Origin: an uncultured Rothia sp. | GTDB lineage: Bacteria; Actinomycetota; Actinomycetes; Actinomycetales; Micrococcaceae | Assembly: GCF_916715725.1 (NCBI RefSeq) | Contig: NZ_CAKAPD010000003.1 | Coordinates: 62,001-126,000, forward strand | DNA length: 64,000 bases | Direction of reading: 5' to 3' | Part shown: one piece after another, positions 54,986 through 62,735 of the stretch | How positions within the stretch are numbered: the stretch's first letter is position 1 | Layout of the letters: every line of letters begins with the position of its first letter | Translations under genes and position numbers: made by a program | Notes under the pieces: generated by a model | Databases searched by the model: none | Told to the model about the DNA's origin: nothing | What the model saw: only the letters and a program-made list of their open reading frames with translations

Positions 54986-55017
54986 GGCGCCTACAATGGT
55001 TGAACCATTGTGGCGCC
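54986..55017. promoter_or_regulatory. Palindromic operator over the copy-2 promoter
   Basis: GGCGCC (54986-54991), one extra T, ACAATGGTT (54993-55001), a central G, AACCATTGT (55003-55011) and GGCGCC (55012-55017). The left half includes TACAAT (54992-54997), a fine -10 box, so a bound protein would block the promoter. Not present before copy 1. Confidence 0.65.
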
Positions 55018-55086
55018 CGACATGGCTTTCACCCGTGAAACCGGCGGCGCAACAGTACACACCGAACAACATCAACGGATCCTCAC

Positions 55087-56535
55087 ATGTCTGAAACCCC
55101 GAAGGCGGCAGCACCCACCGGTGCGCTCGACCGCTACTTCAAGATTTCCGAACGCGGCTCCTCCATCGCCGCAGAATTCCGCGGTGGCCTCGCCGCATTC
55201 TTCGCCATGAGCTACATCGTGGTGCTGAACCCTCTCGTCATCGGCCTCGGCAAGGACGCATCCGAACGCACCCTCGGTATCGCACCCGTCGCAGCTGTGA
55301 CCGCACTGGTTGCCGGCGTGATGACCATCCTCATGGGTGTTATCGCCAAGCAGCCCTTCGCCATGGCGGCTGGCCTGGGCGTGAACGCGCTGCTCGCCTC
55401 CACCATTGCCACCACCCCGAACCTGACCTGGGCAGACATCATGGGTCTGGTCGTTCTTGCTGGTCTGATCATGACCGTTCTGGTGCTCACCGGCTTCCGT
55501 ACCGCGGTGTTTGAGGCGGTCCCCGAGTCGCTCAAGACCGCGATTGTGGTCGGTATCGGCTTCTTTATTTCCTTTATCGGTCTGGTCGACTCCGGCATTA
55601 TCCGCCGCATGCCTGACGCAGCTGGCACCACCGTTCCGGTGAGCCTCGGCGCGGGCGGTCACCTGCTCGGCTGGCCCGCCCTCGTCTTCCTCTTCGGTCT
55701 GTTCTTCACCATCGCCCTGTTCATCCGTAACGTGAAGGGGGCGATCCTGTGGGGCGTGCTCGCCTCCACCGCGCTGTCCCTGATTCTGGAGGCGGTTGTC
55801 CCCTCCGGTTCTGTGAAGGAGGCGGCGACCGGCTGGTCCCTGAACGTGCCTTCCCTGGCGGACATGAAGTTCACCACCCCGAACTTCTCCCTCATCGGTT
55901 CCGCTGACCTGTTCGGCGCATTCACCCACATCGGTCCGCTAGCTGCTTCGCTGCTGGTGTTCACCATTCTGCTGTCCGTGTTCTTCGACGCGATGGGCGT
56001 TTCGGTGGGTCTTGCCGCCGAGGCTGGCACCATGAAGGACGGCAAGGTTGAGGACATTGACAAGGTCCTGCTCGTGGACGCTTTCGGTTCCGTTGTCGGT
56101 GGTGGCGCGTCCGGTTCGGCGAACCAGATTTTCGTGGAGTCCGCTACCGGTATTGGTGCGGGTGCACGCACCGGCTTTGCGAACATTGTGACCGGTGTGC
56201 TGTTCCTGCTGGCGATTTTCATCTCGCCGCTGGTCACCATCGTTCCTTTCGAGGCGGTTGCTCCGGCGCTGGTCGTGGTTGGCTTCCTGATGATTCGCCA
56301 GGCCGTGAATATTGACTGGACTGACTGGGGTCTGGGTATTCCGGCGTTCTTGACCATTATTTTCATGCCGCTGTCGTACTCGATTGCGAACGGTATTGGT
56401 GCCGGCTTCGTGTCCTACACTTTCATTCGTCTGGTGCAGGGCCGCGGCAAGGACGTGCACTGGCTGATGTACCTGGTCTCCGCGGTGTTCGTGATTTACT
56501 TCGGTATGGGCATCATTAACGGCTGGACCCACTAA
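55087..56535 (+). CDS. NCS2-family purine permease, copy 2
   Basis: A 482-residue paralogue of copy 1 with the same blocks (FRGGLAAFFAMSYIVV, FFDAMGVSVGLA, IPAFLTIIFMPLSYSIANG) and very high similarity through most of the length; differences cluster in the N-terminus and the ~240-260 loop. ATG 55087. Its separate promoter with a palindrome suggests a different condition of expression from copy 1. Confidence 0.88.
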   Translation: MSETPKAAAPTGALDRYFKISERGSSIAAEFRGGLAAFFAMSYIVVLNPLVIGLGKDASERTLGIAPVAAVTALVAGVMTILMGVIAKQPFAMAAGLGVNALLASTIATTPNLTWADIMGLVVLAGLIMTVLVLTGFRTAVFEAVPESLKTAIVVGIGFFISFIGLVDSGIIRRMPDAAGTTVPVSLGAGGHLLGWPALVFLFGLFFTIALFIRNVKGAILWGVLASTALSLILEAVVPSGSVKEAATGWSLNVPSLADMKFTTPNFSLIGSADLFGAFTHIGPLAASLLVFTILLSVFFDAMGVSVGLAAEAGTMKDGKVEDIDKVLLVDAFGSVVGGGASGSANQIFVESATGIGAGARTGFANIVTGVLFLLAIFISPLVTIVPFEAVAPALVVVGFLMIRQAVNIDWTDWGLGIPAFLTIIFMPLSYSIANGIGAGFVSYTFIRLVQGRGKDVHWLMYLVSAVFVIYFGMGIINGWTH

Positions 56536-56560
56536 CTCCAACGGAGCACATATTTGCTGA

Positions 56561-56621
56561 GGGCAGGTTCCTGAGGCGGTTGAGAACGTAAGTTTTCAAG
56601 CTGCCGAAGGGCCTGCCTTTT
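56561..56621 (+). terminator. Terminator after purine permease copy 2
   Basis: GGCAGG and CCTGCC outer arms (56562-56567, 56612-56617) with an inner imperfect stem, followed by TTTT. Confidence 0.65.
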
Positions 56622-56674
56622 GTGTATCTGATTCGCTCTTACATGTTCCTTATCGCGCCTGGGTGCAAGGAAAA

Positions 56675-56718
56675 ATCATGGCAGAATCATTCCGTTTCCG
56701 GTATGATTCTGCCATGAT
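56675..56718. repeat. Upstream 38-bp palindrome of the HTH/NTase module
   Basis: Perfect 16-base arms (56675-56690, 56703-56718) and a further CCG/CGG pair inside. The shared 38-base core is 56678-56715. It spans the likely start codon ATG 56678, so it may be the operator of the HTH protein and may also fold in the mRNA to hide the start. 34 of 38 bases match the copy at 58126. Confidence 0.9.
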
Positions 56719-57361
56719 GTCCGTTCAAGAGTATGCCCAAGAAGCTAAAGTTTCAGAGCGAAGCGTGCGCGCCCGCCTAGAACGCGGGATGCTTCAAGGG
56801 CGTAAATTGGGAAGCCGCTGGGTCGTAGATTCCCTCCCTGCAGCACACCGCAGTAATGCTGGCCGCCCTATTTCCTTCGATGCATTCAACACCCTAGCTC
56901 GATACTTCGATGGGCAGGCGTCTGTTCTATCTGCTGAGGAACGCCGCAGGGCAAAAGAACGTGCCTCAGCGATTCAGGTGCAAGGGGCAGCGTCTGTTGA
57001 GCGATACCGAGCCCGCCGCGGGTTGAAAGTGCATCACCTGTTAGCTCCTCCCGCTGAGATTCCTGCAATTTTGGAAGACCCTGCATTGTCGCTGACCGGT
57101 ATTAGTAGCGATATTTCGCAGGTGTACGGCTCAATGGTTGATGCATATGTTTCGAGCCAGGATTTAGAGAACATCATTTTTCTGTACAATCTGGTCCCGG
57201 CTTCCGCAGATTCAGCGAATGTCATCTTGCGTGAATGCGATGAGCCGCCCCATATTCTGCCCCTGCATGTGGCGGTAGATCTTCTAGATTTGGGGGATCC
57301 GCGAAGCTCCGCTGAGGCAGAACGCATTCTTCACGATTCTGTTTTCAAGAAAGCGTCTTAG
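56678..57361 (+). CDS. HTH protein, AbiEi-like antitoxin/regulator
   Basis: About 227 residues. Near the N-terminus a MerR/excisionase-like helix-turn-helix (SVQEYAQEAKVSERSVRARL, then GRKLGSRWVV). The C-terminal block PLHVAVDLLDLGDPRSSAEA resembles the end of AbiEi-type antitoxins. It precedes the nucleotidyltransferase gene by two bases, the usual antitoxin-toxin order. Start ATG 56678 has AAGGA six bases upstream but lies in the palindrome; ATG 56714 or 56717, just inside the 3' arm, are alternatives without a site. Expected role: bind the palindrome and neutralise or repress the partner. This is inferred. Confidence 0.7.
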   Translation: MAESFRFRYDSAMMSVQEYAQEAKVSERSVRARLERGMLQGRKLGSRWVVDSLPAAHRSNAGRPISFDAFNTLARYFDGQASVLSAEERRRAKERASAIQVQGAASVERYRARRGLKVHHLLAPPAEIPAILEDPALSLTGISSDISQVYGSMVDAYVSSQDLENIIFLYNLVPASADSANVILRECDEPPHILPLHVAVDLLDLGDPRSSAEAERILHDSVFKKAS

Positions 57362-57363
57362 TC

Positions 57364-58113
57364 ATGACCGCATCCCCTATTTTGATTCCTGCTATTGGGG
57401 CAGAGCGCGCCTCTTGGCTTGGTCTGGCTGATATCTCAGAGATTATGCCGCAAGGATGGTCCCTGGCTGGCGGAAGCATGATGCGTTTGTTGGCTTCAGA
57501 ACGAAGCTACGCGGGTTCTCGCTCCACTCACGATATCGACGTTATTCTTGATATTCGTGCGTCAAGAGCGCATATTCACCAATTCCATGAGGCTCTTAAC
57601 AATGCCGGATTTTCAATTGCCGGATTCAATGCATCAGGTCAAAATCACCGGTGGGTTCGAGGTGAAGCTCAGATAGATATCCTCATTCCTTCGGGACAGT
57701 CGGAGGCCGCTCGCACCTATGAGTATCCGGGGTTTGGTCGCCTGCTAGAGACTCGTGGTGCCCAGTTTGGGCTTGAACGCACCCGTAAAGCATCTGTACT
57801 CTGCGCTGACCGCCAATTTACAGTCAATGTTCCTGATGGTTTGGGCGCTCTTTACGAGAAGGTATCGGCTCTGCTCAACAATGGAGATTCCGATAAAAGT
57901 CGGCATTTCCGAGACATTATTCTTTTGTCTTCGGTTCTTAATTCTCAAGAGCGTCGAGATATCCCGACGCTTTCTGGAAAACAGATATATCGCCTTCATG
58001 ACGGTATTTCGAGGTCGGTTCACGAATATACCGGCATTATTTCTGACCGTGAGCTGGAGGTAGCCTCTCGTTTAGAGAAATATCTTGAAAAGCTTCTAAA
58101 AGATAGAAGCTAA
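57364..58113 (+). CDS. Nucleotidyltransferase, AbiEii-like putative toxin
   Basis: A 249-residue NTase-fold protein: GGS at 36-38, acidic pair D57 and D59 in HDIDVIL, third acidic D105 in AQIDILIP. These are the catalytic features of minimal nucleotidyltransferases such as AbiEii and MenT-type toxins, which transfer nucleotides to RNA or protein targets. Short for AbiEii (often ~300). G+C is low (25 of 60 at 57901-57960, against 36 of 60 at 58981-59040). Not identical to any family I can name with certainty; toxin role rests on fold plus operon order. Confidence 0.7.
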   Translation: MTASPILIPAIGAERASWLGLADISEIMPQGWSLAGGSMMRLLASERSYAGSRSTHDIDVILDIRASRAHIHQFHEALNNAGFSIAGFNASGQNHRWVRGEAQIDILIPSGQSEAARTYEYPGFGRLLETRGAQFGLERTRKASVLCADRQFTVNVPDGLGALYEKVSALLNNGDSDKSRHFRDIILLSSVLNSQERRDIPTLSGKQIYRLHDGISRSVHEYTGIISDRELEVASRLEKYLEKLLKDRS

Positions 58114-58120
58114 CTAAAAC

Positions 58121-58168
58121 AAGAAATGGCAGAATCGTTCCGGTTTCGGAATGATTCTGCCATTTCTT
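58121..58168 (+). terminator. Downstream 38-bp palindrome and terminator-like hairpin
   Basis: Arms 58121-58142 and 58147-58168 give 22 pairs with one G-U and a four-base loop. The core 58126-58163 repeats the upstream palindrome in the same orientation. It closes the two-gene module and probably terminates or stabilises its mRNA, with T-rich 3' end TTTCTTTA. Confidence 0.8.
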
Positions 58169-58213
58169 TATGTGCCCGCACCCTGCACGAGACAGGGGCG
58201 ACGAGAGCTAGAG

Positions 58214-58642
58214 TTAGCGGACGTCACCATCCACATAGAACCAGGCGCCGCCCACCTTCTCAAAGCGCGACAGCTCATGCATGCTGCCCTTCACCCGCTC
58301 CTCCGCAGGGGTGCCCGGCACCGACCGATAGTAGGCGACAAACTCCACCGTGCCGGACGCATCAAACGGGCCGCCTGAAGAACCCAGAATATCCAGGCGG
58401 TACCAGCGGATATCATCCTCCAAATCCAGCGTGCCCGGGCGGGTACTCGGATGCCAGCTCGCCAACAGGTACGCCGCATCCCCGGTCGCAAACGCGGTAA
58501 AACGCGAGCGCATCAGCTGCTCCGGCGCAGGCGCAGTCAGCGCACCGGAGGCGGCAAACTCGCCCAGGAACCTGCCGCAGCAGGCGCCGTACACCTCGCC
58601 GCTCGAGCAGGGGCAGCGGTCATCATGGTTTAGTTCAGTCAT
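58214..58642 (-). CDS. YchJ/UPF0225 family SEC-C protein
   Basis: A 142-residue protein. N-terminal SEC-C zinc motif CPCSSG...YGACCGRF and the YchJ signature PEQLMRSRFTAFATGDAAYLLASWH. Function unknown; a zinc-binding accessory role is likely. Converges on the HTH/NTase module. Confidence 0.88.
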   Translation of the reverse strand: MTELNHDDRCPCSSGEVYGACCGRFLGEFAASGALTAPAPEQLMRSRFTAFATGDAAYLLASWHPSTRPGTLDLEDDIRWYRLDILGSSGGPFDASGTVEFVAYYRSVPGTPAEERVKGSMHELSRFEKVGGAWFYVDGDVR

Positions 58643-58707
58643 GCCACCCAGTATAGAGAAAGCGCCACGTCAAGAAGGCACCGCCTCATGAAAGCACAGC
58701 GCAAAGA

Positions 58708-58752
58708 AACGCCCGTTCCGCCGAGGATACTATCCTCAGCAGAACGGGCGTT
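58708..58752. terminator. Terminator between YchJ and monooxygenase genes
   Basis: AACGCCCGTTC (58708-58718) pairs with GAACGGGCGTT (58742-58752) plus an inner imperfect stem; T-rich on both sides. Confidence 0.75.
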
Positions 58753-58809
58753 CTTGTTTTCAATCGTTAAGTTTGAGCGAACCTACACGGTGCGCATCAG
58801 CGGCAACGC

Positions 58810-60237
58810 TTATTCAGCGATTGCGCGAGCCGGGGTGTCAGCAGCCGAAGGCTTACCCACGTATGCGCCACGGTACTTAGCAGCCGGGTGGCTGTCAGCG
58901 ACCTTGGTGTGGCCCTTACCGAAGATGTTCTCACGCAGGGTGTTGCCCTCGTACTCGGTGCGGTAGCGGCCGCGCTTCTGCAGCTCGGGAACAACGTACT
59001 CGATGAAGTCCTCGAAGGAACCCGGGGAGACGTGGTACGCCAGGTTGATGCCGTCCAGGCCACCCTCGTCAATCCAACGCTCCAGCTCGTCAGCAACCTG
59101 AACCGGGTCACCAACAATGACATCGCCCATGCCGCCGAGGGTGGTGTGCTCAGCGATGGCCTTGCGGGTCCACTTCTTGTCCTTCGCCTGCAGGGTGAAG
59201 GGGGTCAGGAAGGACTGAATCGACTCGGTCTGCACGTAGTTCAGAACCTCGTCCTCGTCGAACTGGGACAGGTCAACGCCGGACCAGCCGCCGATGATAG
59301 CCTGTGCAGAGTCGAGGTTGATGTACTTCTTGTAATCCTCGTACTTTGCCCTTGCCTTCTCTTCGGTCTCATCCACGATGACGGAGAGCATTGCGAGGAT
59401 CTTGACGTCGTCGCGGCTACGGCCCTGCTCCTCGGCAGCGGTGCGAATACGGTCGGTCACAACGCGGGTCAGGTCGGGACGCAGGGCGCTGATGAACACA
59501 GCCTCAGCGTGCTTACCGGAGAACTTCTGACCGCGGCTGGATGCGCCAGCCTGGAAAATCACGGGGGTGCGCTGCGGGCTCGGCTCGGTCAGGGAGATGC
59601 CGGGCACGGAGAAGTACTTGCCCTTGTGGCCAATCGGGTGGACCTTGGAGGGGTCAGCGTAGACGCCGCGCTCGCGGTCCTTGATGACTGCGCCGTCTTC
59701 CCAGGAGCCTTCCCACAGCTTGTAGCAGACGTCCAGGAACTCGTCAGCGATATCGTAGCGCTCATCGTGCGGAATCTGGGTGGGCAGGCCCTGGTTCTCA
59801 GCAGCCGACGGCAGGTAAGAAGTCACCACGTTGAAGCCGACGCGGCCCTCGGTGAGGTGGTCGAGGGAGGCGTAGCGGCGAGCCAGGGTGTAGGGCTGCT
59901 CGAAAGTAGCGGCAGCAGTCACACCGAAGCCGAGGTGCTCGGTCACTGCAGCCATCGCAGAAATCTGGGTTGCGGGGTCATTCACGGGAACCTGAGCGGC
60001 ACCCTCAATGGCGGGAGCGGCAGAGTTCTTGTACACGTCGTAGATGCCGACCACGTCAGCGATGAACACGGCGTCAAACAGGCCGCGCTCAAGGGTCTTA
60101 GCCAGGTCAGTCCAGTACTTGATGGTGTTGTACTCGGTTGCGCGGGAGCGCGGGTGACGCCAGAGGTCGAAGCTCTGGTGACCGATGCAGGTCATCTCGA
60201 ATGCGTTAACTACGATGCGCTTCTTCTGCTCAGCCAT
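58810..60237 (-). CDS. FMN-dependent monooxygenase, NtaA/SnaA/DszA family
   Basis: A 475-residue luciferase-like (LLM) enzyme using reduced flavin and oxygen. Blocks: ERGLFDAVFIADVVG, FEQPYTLARRYASLDHLTEGR, GFNVVTSY, VIFQAGASSRGQKFSGKHAEAVF. The family includes enzymes that break C-S or C-N bonds, such as DszA. A SAM-IV riboswitch upstream and a facing sulfonate-type transporter point to sulfur scavenging; the substrate is unknown. ATG 60237 has AAAGGAAA. A flavin reductase partner is not present in the window. Confidence 0.88.
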   Translation of the reverse strand: MAEQKKRIVVNAFEMTCIGHQSFDLWRHPRSRATEYNTIKYWTDLAKTLERGLFDAVFIADVVGIYDVYKNSAAPAIEGAAQVPVNDPATQISAMAAVTEHLGFGVTAAATFEQPYTLARRYASLDHLTEGRVGFNVVTSYLPSAAENQGLPTQIPHDERYDIADEFLDVCYKLWEGSWEDGAVIKDRERGVYADPSKVHPIGHKGKYFSVPGISLTEPSPQRTPVIFQAGASSRGQKFSGKHAEAVFISALRPDLTRVVTDRIRTAAEEQGRSRDDVKILAMLSVIVDETEEKARAKYEDYKKYINLDSAQAIIGGWSGVDLSQFDEDEVLNYVQTESIQSFLTPFTLQAKDKKWTRKAIAEHTTLGGMGDVIVGDPVQVADELERWIDEGGLDGINLAYHVSPGSFEDFIEYVVPELQKRGRYRTEYEGNTLRENIFGKGHTKVADSHPAAKYRGAYVGKPSAADTPARAIAE

Positions 60238-60380
60238 CGATTTTCCTTTCGCGAATGATCGGGGACGATCGGGTTTGTACCCTGCACCCCGCGCGCCGCC
60301 TCCTGACACCTTCTGCGTTCGGTGGTGACCTTCGTGCAGGTGGCGCGTTCGCGCCGTACTTGCCTCATTCCGTTGAGGCC

Positions 60381-60460
60381 AGATCATCATCTGGGGCACC
60401 CCGCTACGGGAGAGGGTTGCCGCCCGGCTAGCCAGAGCTTAGCGCCGGGACTCATGATCT
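60381..60460 (-). ncRNA. SAM-IV riboswitch
   Basis: Minus strand: P1 AGATCAT (60454-60460) with ATGATCT (60381-60387); conserved ATCATGAGT, a C/G-rich P2, CGGCAACCC, and GGGGTGCCCC before the closing GATGATGATC. This matches the SAM-IV class known in actinobacteria. It ends about 144 bases before the monooxygenase start; the expression platform is not obvious, though a small hairpin GATCG/CGATC lies near the ribosome site. S-adenosylmethionine should switch the gene off. Confidence 0.9.
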
Positions 60461-60469
60461 CGTGGTTTG

Positions 60470-60508
60470 AGTGTACGGGGCGCGCGGGAGGGAGGTCACG
60501 TTTGTGAC
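60470..60508. promoter_or_regulatory. Promoter of the SAM-IV transcript and a GTCAC/GTGAC palindrome
   Basis: On the minus strand TACACT (60470-60475) and GTGACC (60494-60499) are 18 bases apart, placing the transcript start at about 60463, just before the aptamer. GTCAC (60495-60499) and GTGAC (60504-60508) form an inverted repeat over the -35. Confidence 0.5.
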
Positions 60509-60552
60509 GAAAAAATCTTTTTGTGACGGGGGGACCGAAATATTTCGTGACA
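60501..60552. repeat. Repeated TTTGTGACG words and a CGAAATATTTCG palindrome
   Basis: TTTGTGACG at 60501-60509 and 60520-60528, a variant TTTCGTGACA near 60543-60552, and a perfect palindrome at 60536-60547. They lie between two divergent riboswitch-controlled genes and may bind a sulfur regulator. Confidence 0.45.
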
Positions 60553-60638
60553 AATGCGAAATAAAGAGTCATAGAAATTCATACGCGCCCGTTAGGTTGA
60601 TTGAGGCGTGGCACAGCCCATAGGGTTGAAGGAGCAAA

Positions 60639-60729
60639 CCATCCAGAGCGACTGAGAGACCTGGCTCCACGACGTCGCAGCAACCGGCACGGATTCTTCC
60701 GCCCCCGGTGCTAACGCCAGGAACGATGG
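60639..60729 (+). ncRNA. SAM-I (S-box) riboswitch, translational type
   Basis: P1 CCATC (60639-60643) with GATGG (60725-60729); conserved CAGAG, GAGAGAC, TGGC, GCAACC and GGTGCTAA; P2 arms GCGAC/GTCGC. GAGAGA replaces the usual GAGGGA. The 3' arm of P1 merges with the ribosome-binding site (GGAAG) eight bases before ATG 60737, so SAM binding should hide the site and block translation. Confidence 0.88.
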
Positions 60730-60736
60730 AAGTGAC

Positions 60737-61573
60737 ATGACACTCAACAGTGCAGTAACTGACGTACCCACCAGTGAAAACACCGGCCGACACGCCGTAT
60801 CCACCGCCGCCGTCCCCCTCAGCTTTGAAGACGTCGGGCAATCTTTCCCCGTGCCCGGCGGAACCCACGAAGTTCTTCGCGGAGTCTCCTTCACCGCAGC
60901 CCCCGGCGAGATTATCTCCGTCATCGGCTCCTCCGGATGCGGCAAATCCACCCTCCTGCGTGCAGCAGCAGGCCTGAACCGCATCACCGCAGGTACCGTG
61001 CGTATCGGCGAGAAGGCCGTGACCGGACTCGATCCCCGCGTGGCTATCGGCTTTCAGGAACCGCGCCTGCTCCCCTGGCGCACCGTCGCCGACAACGTGG
61101 CGCTCGGACTGCCGCAGGGCACCAAAAAATCTGACGGCGCAGCATCCGTAGCGCGCCTGCTCGACCTGGTCGGTCTGGGCGAGTATGCAACCCACCGTCC
61201 CAAGGAAATTTCAGGCGGTATGGCTCAGCGCGTGTCCCTGGCGCGAGCGCTCGCACGCAACCCCGGCGTGCTGCTGCTCGACGAGCCCTTCGGTGCTCTG
61301 GACGCGCTGACCCGCATCAACATGCAGGATTTGCTGTTGGACGTGCATCGTCAGGATCCGACCACCATTCTGCTGGTCACCCACGATGTGGAAGAGGCGC
61401 TGTACCTCTCTGACCGGGTCATTGTTCTCGGTAAGGACACCCCGGAGGCGCCCGCCACCATCCAGCGCATTGTGACCGTTGACCGTTCTCACCCGCGTGA
61501 CCGCGCCGATGCAGAGATCACGGCGCTGCGTAGCGAACTGCTCGCTGAGCTCGGCGTGGAAGATATCGCCTAG
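60737..61573 (+). CDS. ssuB: Sulfonate-type ABC ATPase
   Basis: A 278-residue ATPase: Walker A GSSGCGKST, Q-loop FQEPRLLPWRTV, signature ISGGMAQRVSLARAL, Walker B LLLDEPFGALD, H-loop VTHDVEEA. The QEPRLLPW block is typical of the SsuB/TauB/NrtD group. First gene of a three-gene operon controlled by the SAM-I riboswitch; the transported sulfur compound is unknown. Confidence 0.88.
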   Translation: MTLNSAVTDVPTSENTGRHAVSTAAVPLSFEDVGQSFPVPGGTHEVLRGVSFTAAPGEIISVIGSSGCGKSTLLRAAAGLNRITAGTVRIGEKAVTGLDPRVAIGFQEPRLLPWRTVADNVALGLPQGTKKSDGAASVARLLDLVGLGEYATHRPKEISGGMAQRVSLARALARNPGVLLLDEPFGALDALTRINMQDLLLDVHRQDPTTILLVTHDVEEALYLSDRVIVLGKDTPEAPATIQRIVTVDRSHPRDRADAEITALRSELLAELGVEDIA

Positions 61574-61670
61574 GCCGCAACAACGCCAGAACCGCAGGCA
61601 ACGCTAGAGCTGCCGCATTTCATCTCATCAATACATCACATCATCATCTTCAGAAGCGAAAAGAACCATC

Positions 61671-62735
61671 ATGACTTTCTCCCCGTCTCGCCGTACCGCC
61701 CTCAAGTCCCTTGCCGCAGCCGCCGCTTTTGCTACTCTGCTCAGCGCCTGCGCCGGTGAGGGTTCCGGTTCCGCTAGCGCCTCCGGTGCTGCCGGTGGTG
61801 GCGACAAGAACACCGTGACCATTGACTACGCCACCTACAACCCGCTCTCGCTGATTATCCGCAAGAAGGGCTGGCTCGAGACCGCCCTGTCCGCCGAGGG
61901 TAAGAAGGTTGAGTGGGTCAAGTCCGCCGGCTCGAACAAGGCGAATGAGGCGCTGCGCAGCGGCAACATCGACGTCGGCTCCACCGCGGGCTCGGCGGCA
62001 CTGCTCGCCCGCGCGAACGGCTCCCCCATCAAGGTCATCAGCCTCTACTCGCAGCCCGAGTGGTCGGCGCTCGTCACCCGCAAGGACTCGGGCATCACCA
62101 AGGTTGCGGATCTGAAGGGTAAGACCGTTGCCGTGACCAAGGGTACCGACCCCTACTTCCTGCTGCTGCAGGCACTCAAGCAGGAGGGCATTTCTGCTTC
62201 GGATTTGACCATTCAGAACCTGCAGCACGCCGACGGCCGCACCGCACTGGATAACGGTCAGGTCAACGCGTGGAGCGGCCTGGACCCGATTATGGCTGCC
62301 GCCGAGGTGGAAAGCGGCGACGTGCTCTTCTACCGCAACCTGGACTTCAACACCTACGGCTTCCTGAACGCAACCGAGAAGTTCATCCAGTCCAACCCGA
62401 CCGCCGCACAGACCATTGTGGACGTGTACGAGTACGCTCGCGCCTGGGCTAAGAAGAACCCCGAAGAGGCAGTGAAGATTGTGGAGGAAGAGTCCGGCAT
62501 TAAGCACGAGACCGCCCAGGTCGTCATGGACCGCACCCACCTGGACATCGACCCGGTTCCGGGCGCTAAGCAGGTTGAGGTACTCAAGGGCGTTGGCCCG
62601 ATTCTGGTCGAGTCCGGCGACGTCCCCTCCCAGTCCGACGTGGACAAGGCCCTGAACAGCATCGTGGACGACCAGTTCGCCAAGAAGGCTGACAGCGCCG
62701 CCGTCGAGAAGATCGCAAAGGTGGTTGAGAAGTAA
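61671..62735 (+). CDS. ssuA: Sulfonate-type ABC substrate-binding lipoprotein
   Basis: A 354-residue lipoprotein: RRTALK, lipobox LLSACAG, a Ser/Gly tether, and an SsuA/TauA-type domain with YNPLSLIIRKKGWLE, ANEALRSGNIDVGSTAGSAAL and VAVTKGTDPYFLLLQAL. It would deliver an organosulfur compound to SsuC; aliphatic sulfonates are the family norm. Ninety-seven bases separate it from ssuB. Confidence 0.88.
   Translation: MTFSPSRRTALKSLAAAAAFATLLSACAGEGSGSASASGAAGGGDKNTVTIDYATYNPLSLIIRKKGWLETALSAEGKKVEWVKSAGSNKANEALRSGNIDVGSTAGSAALLARANGSPIKVISLYSQPEWSALVTRKDSGITKVADLKGKTVAVTKGTDPYFLLLQALKQEGISASDLTIQNLQHADGRTALDNGQVNAWSGLDPIMAAAEVESGDVLFYRNLDFNTYGFLNATEKFIQSNPTAAQTIVDVYEYARAWAKKNPEEAVKIVEEESGIKHETAQVVMDRTHLDIDPVPGAKQVEVLKGVGPILVESGDVPSQSDVDKALNSIVDDQFAKKADSAAVEKIAKVVEK

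Noticed and set aside
58126..58500. Frame beginning in the downstream palindrome
   Set aside because: Its first residues repeat the start of the HTH protein because the 38-bp core is repeated, but the rest is antisense to the YchJ gene and there is no ribosome-binding site.
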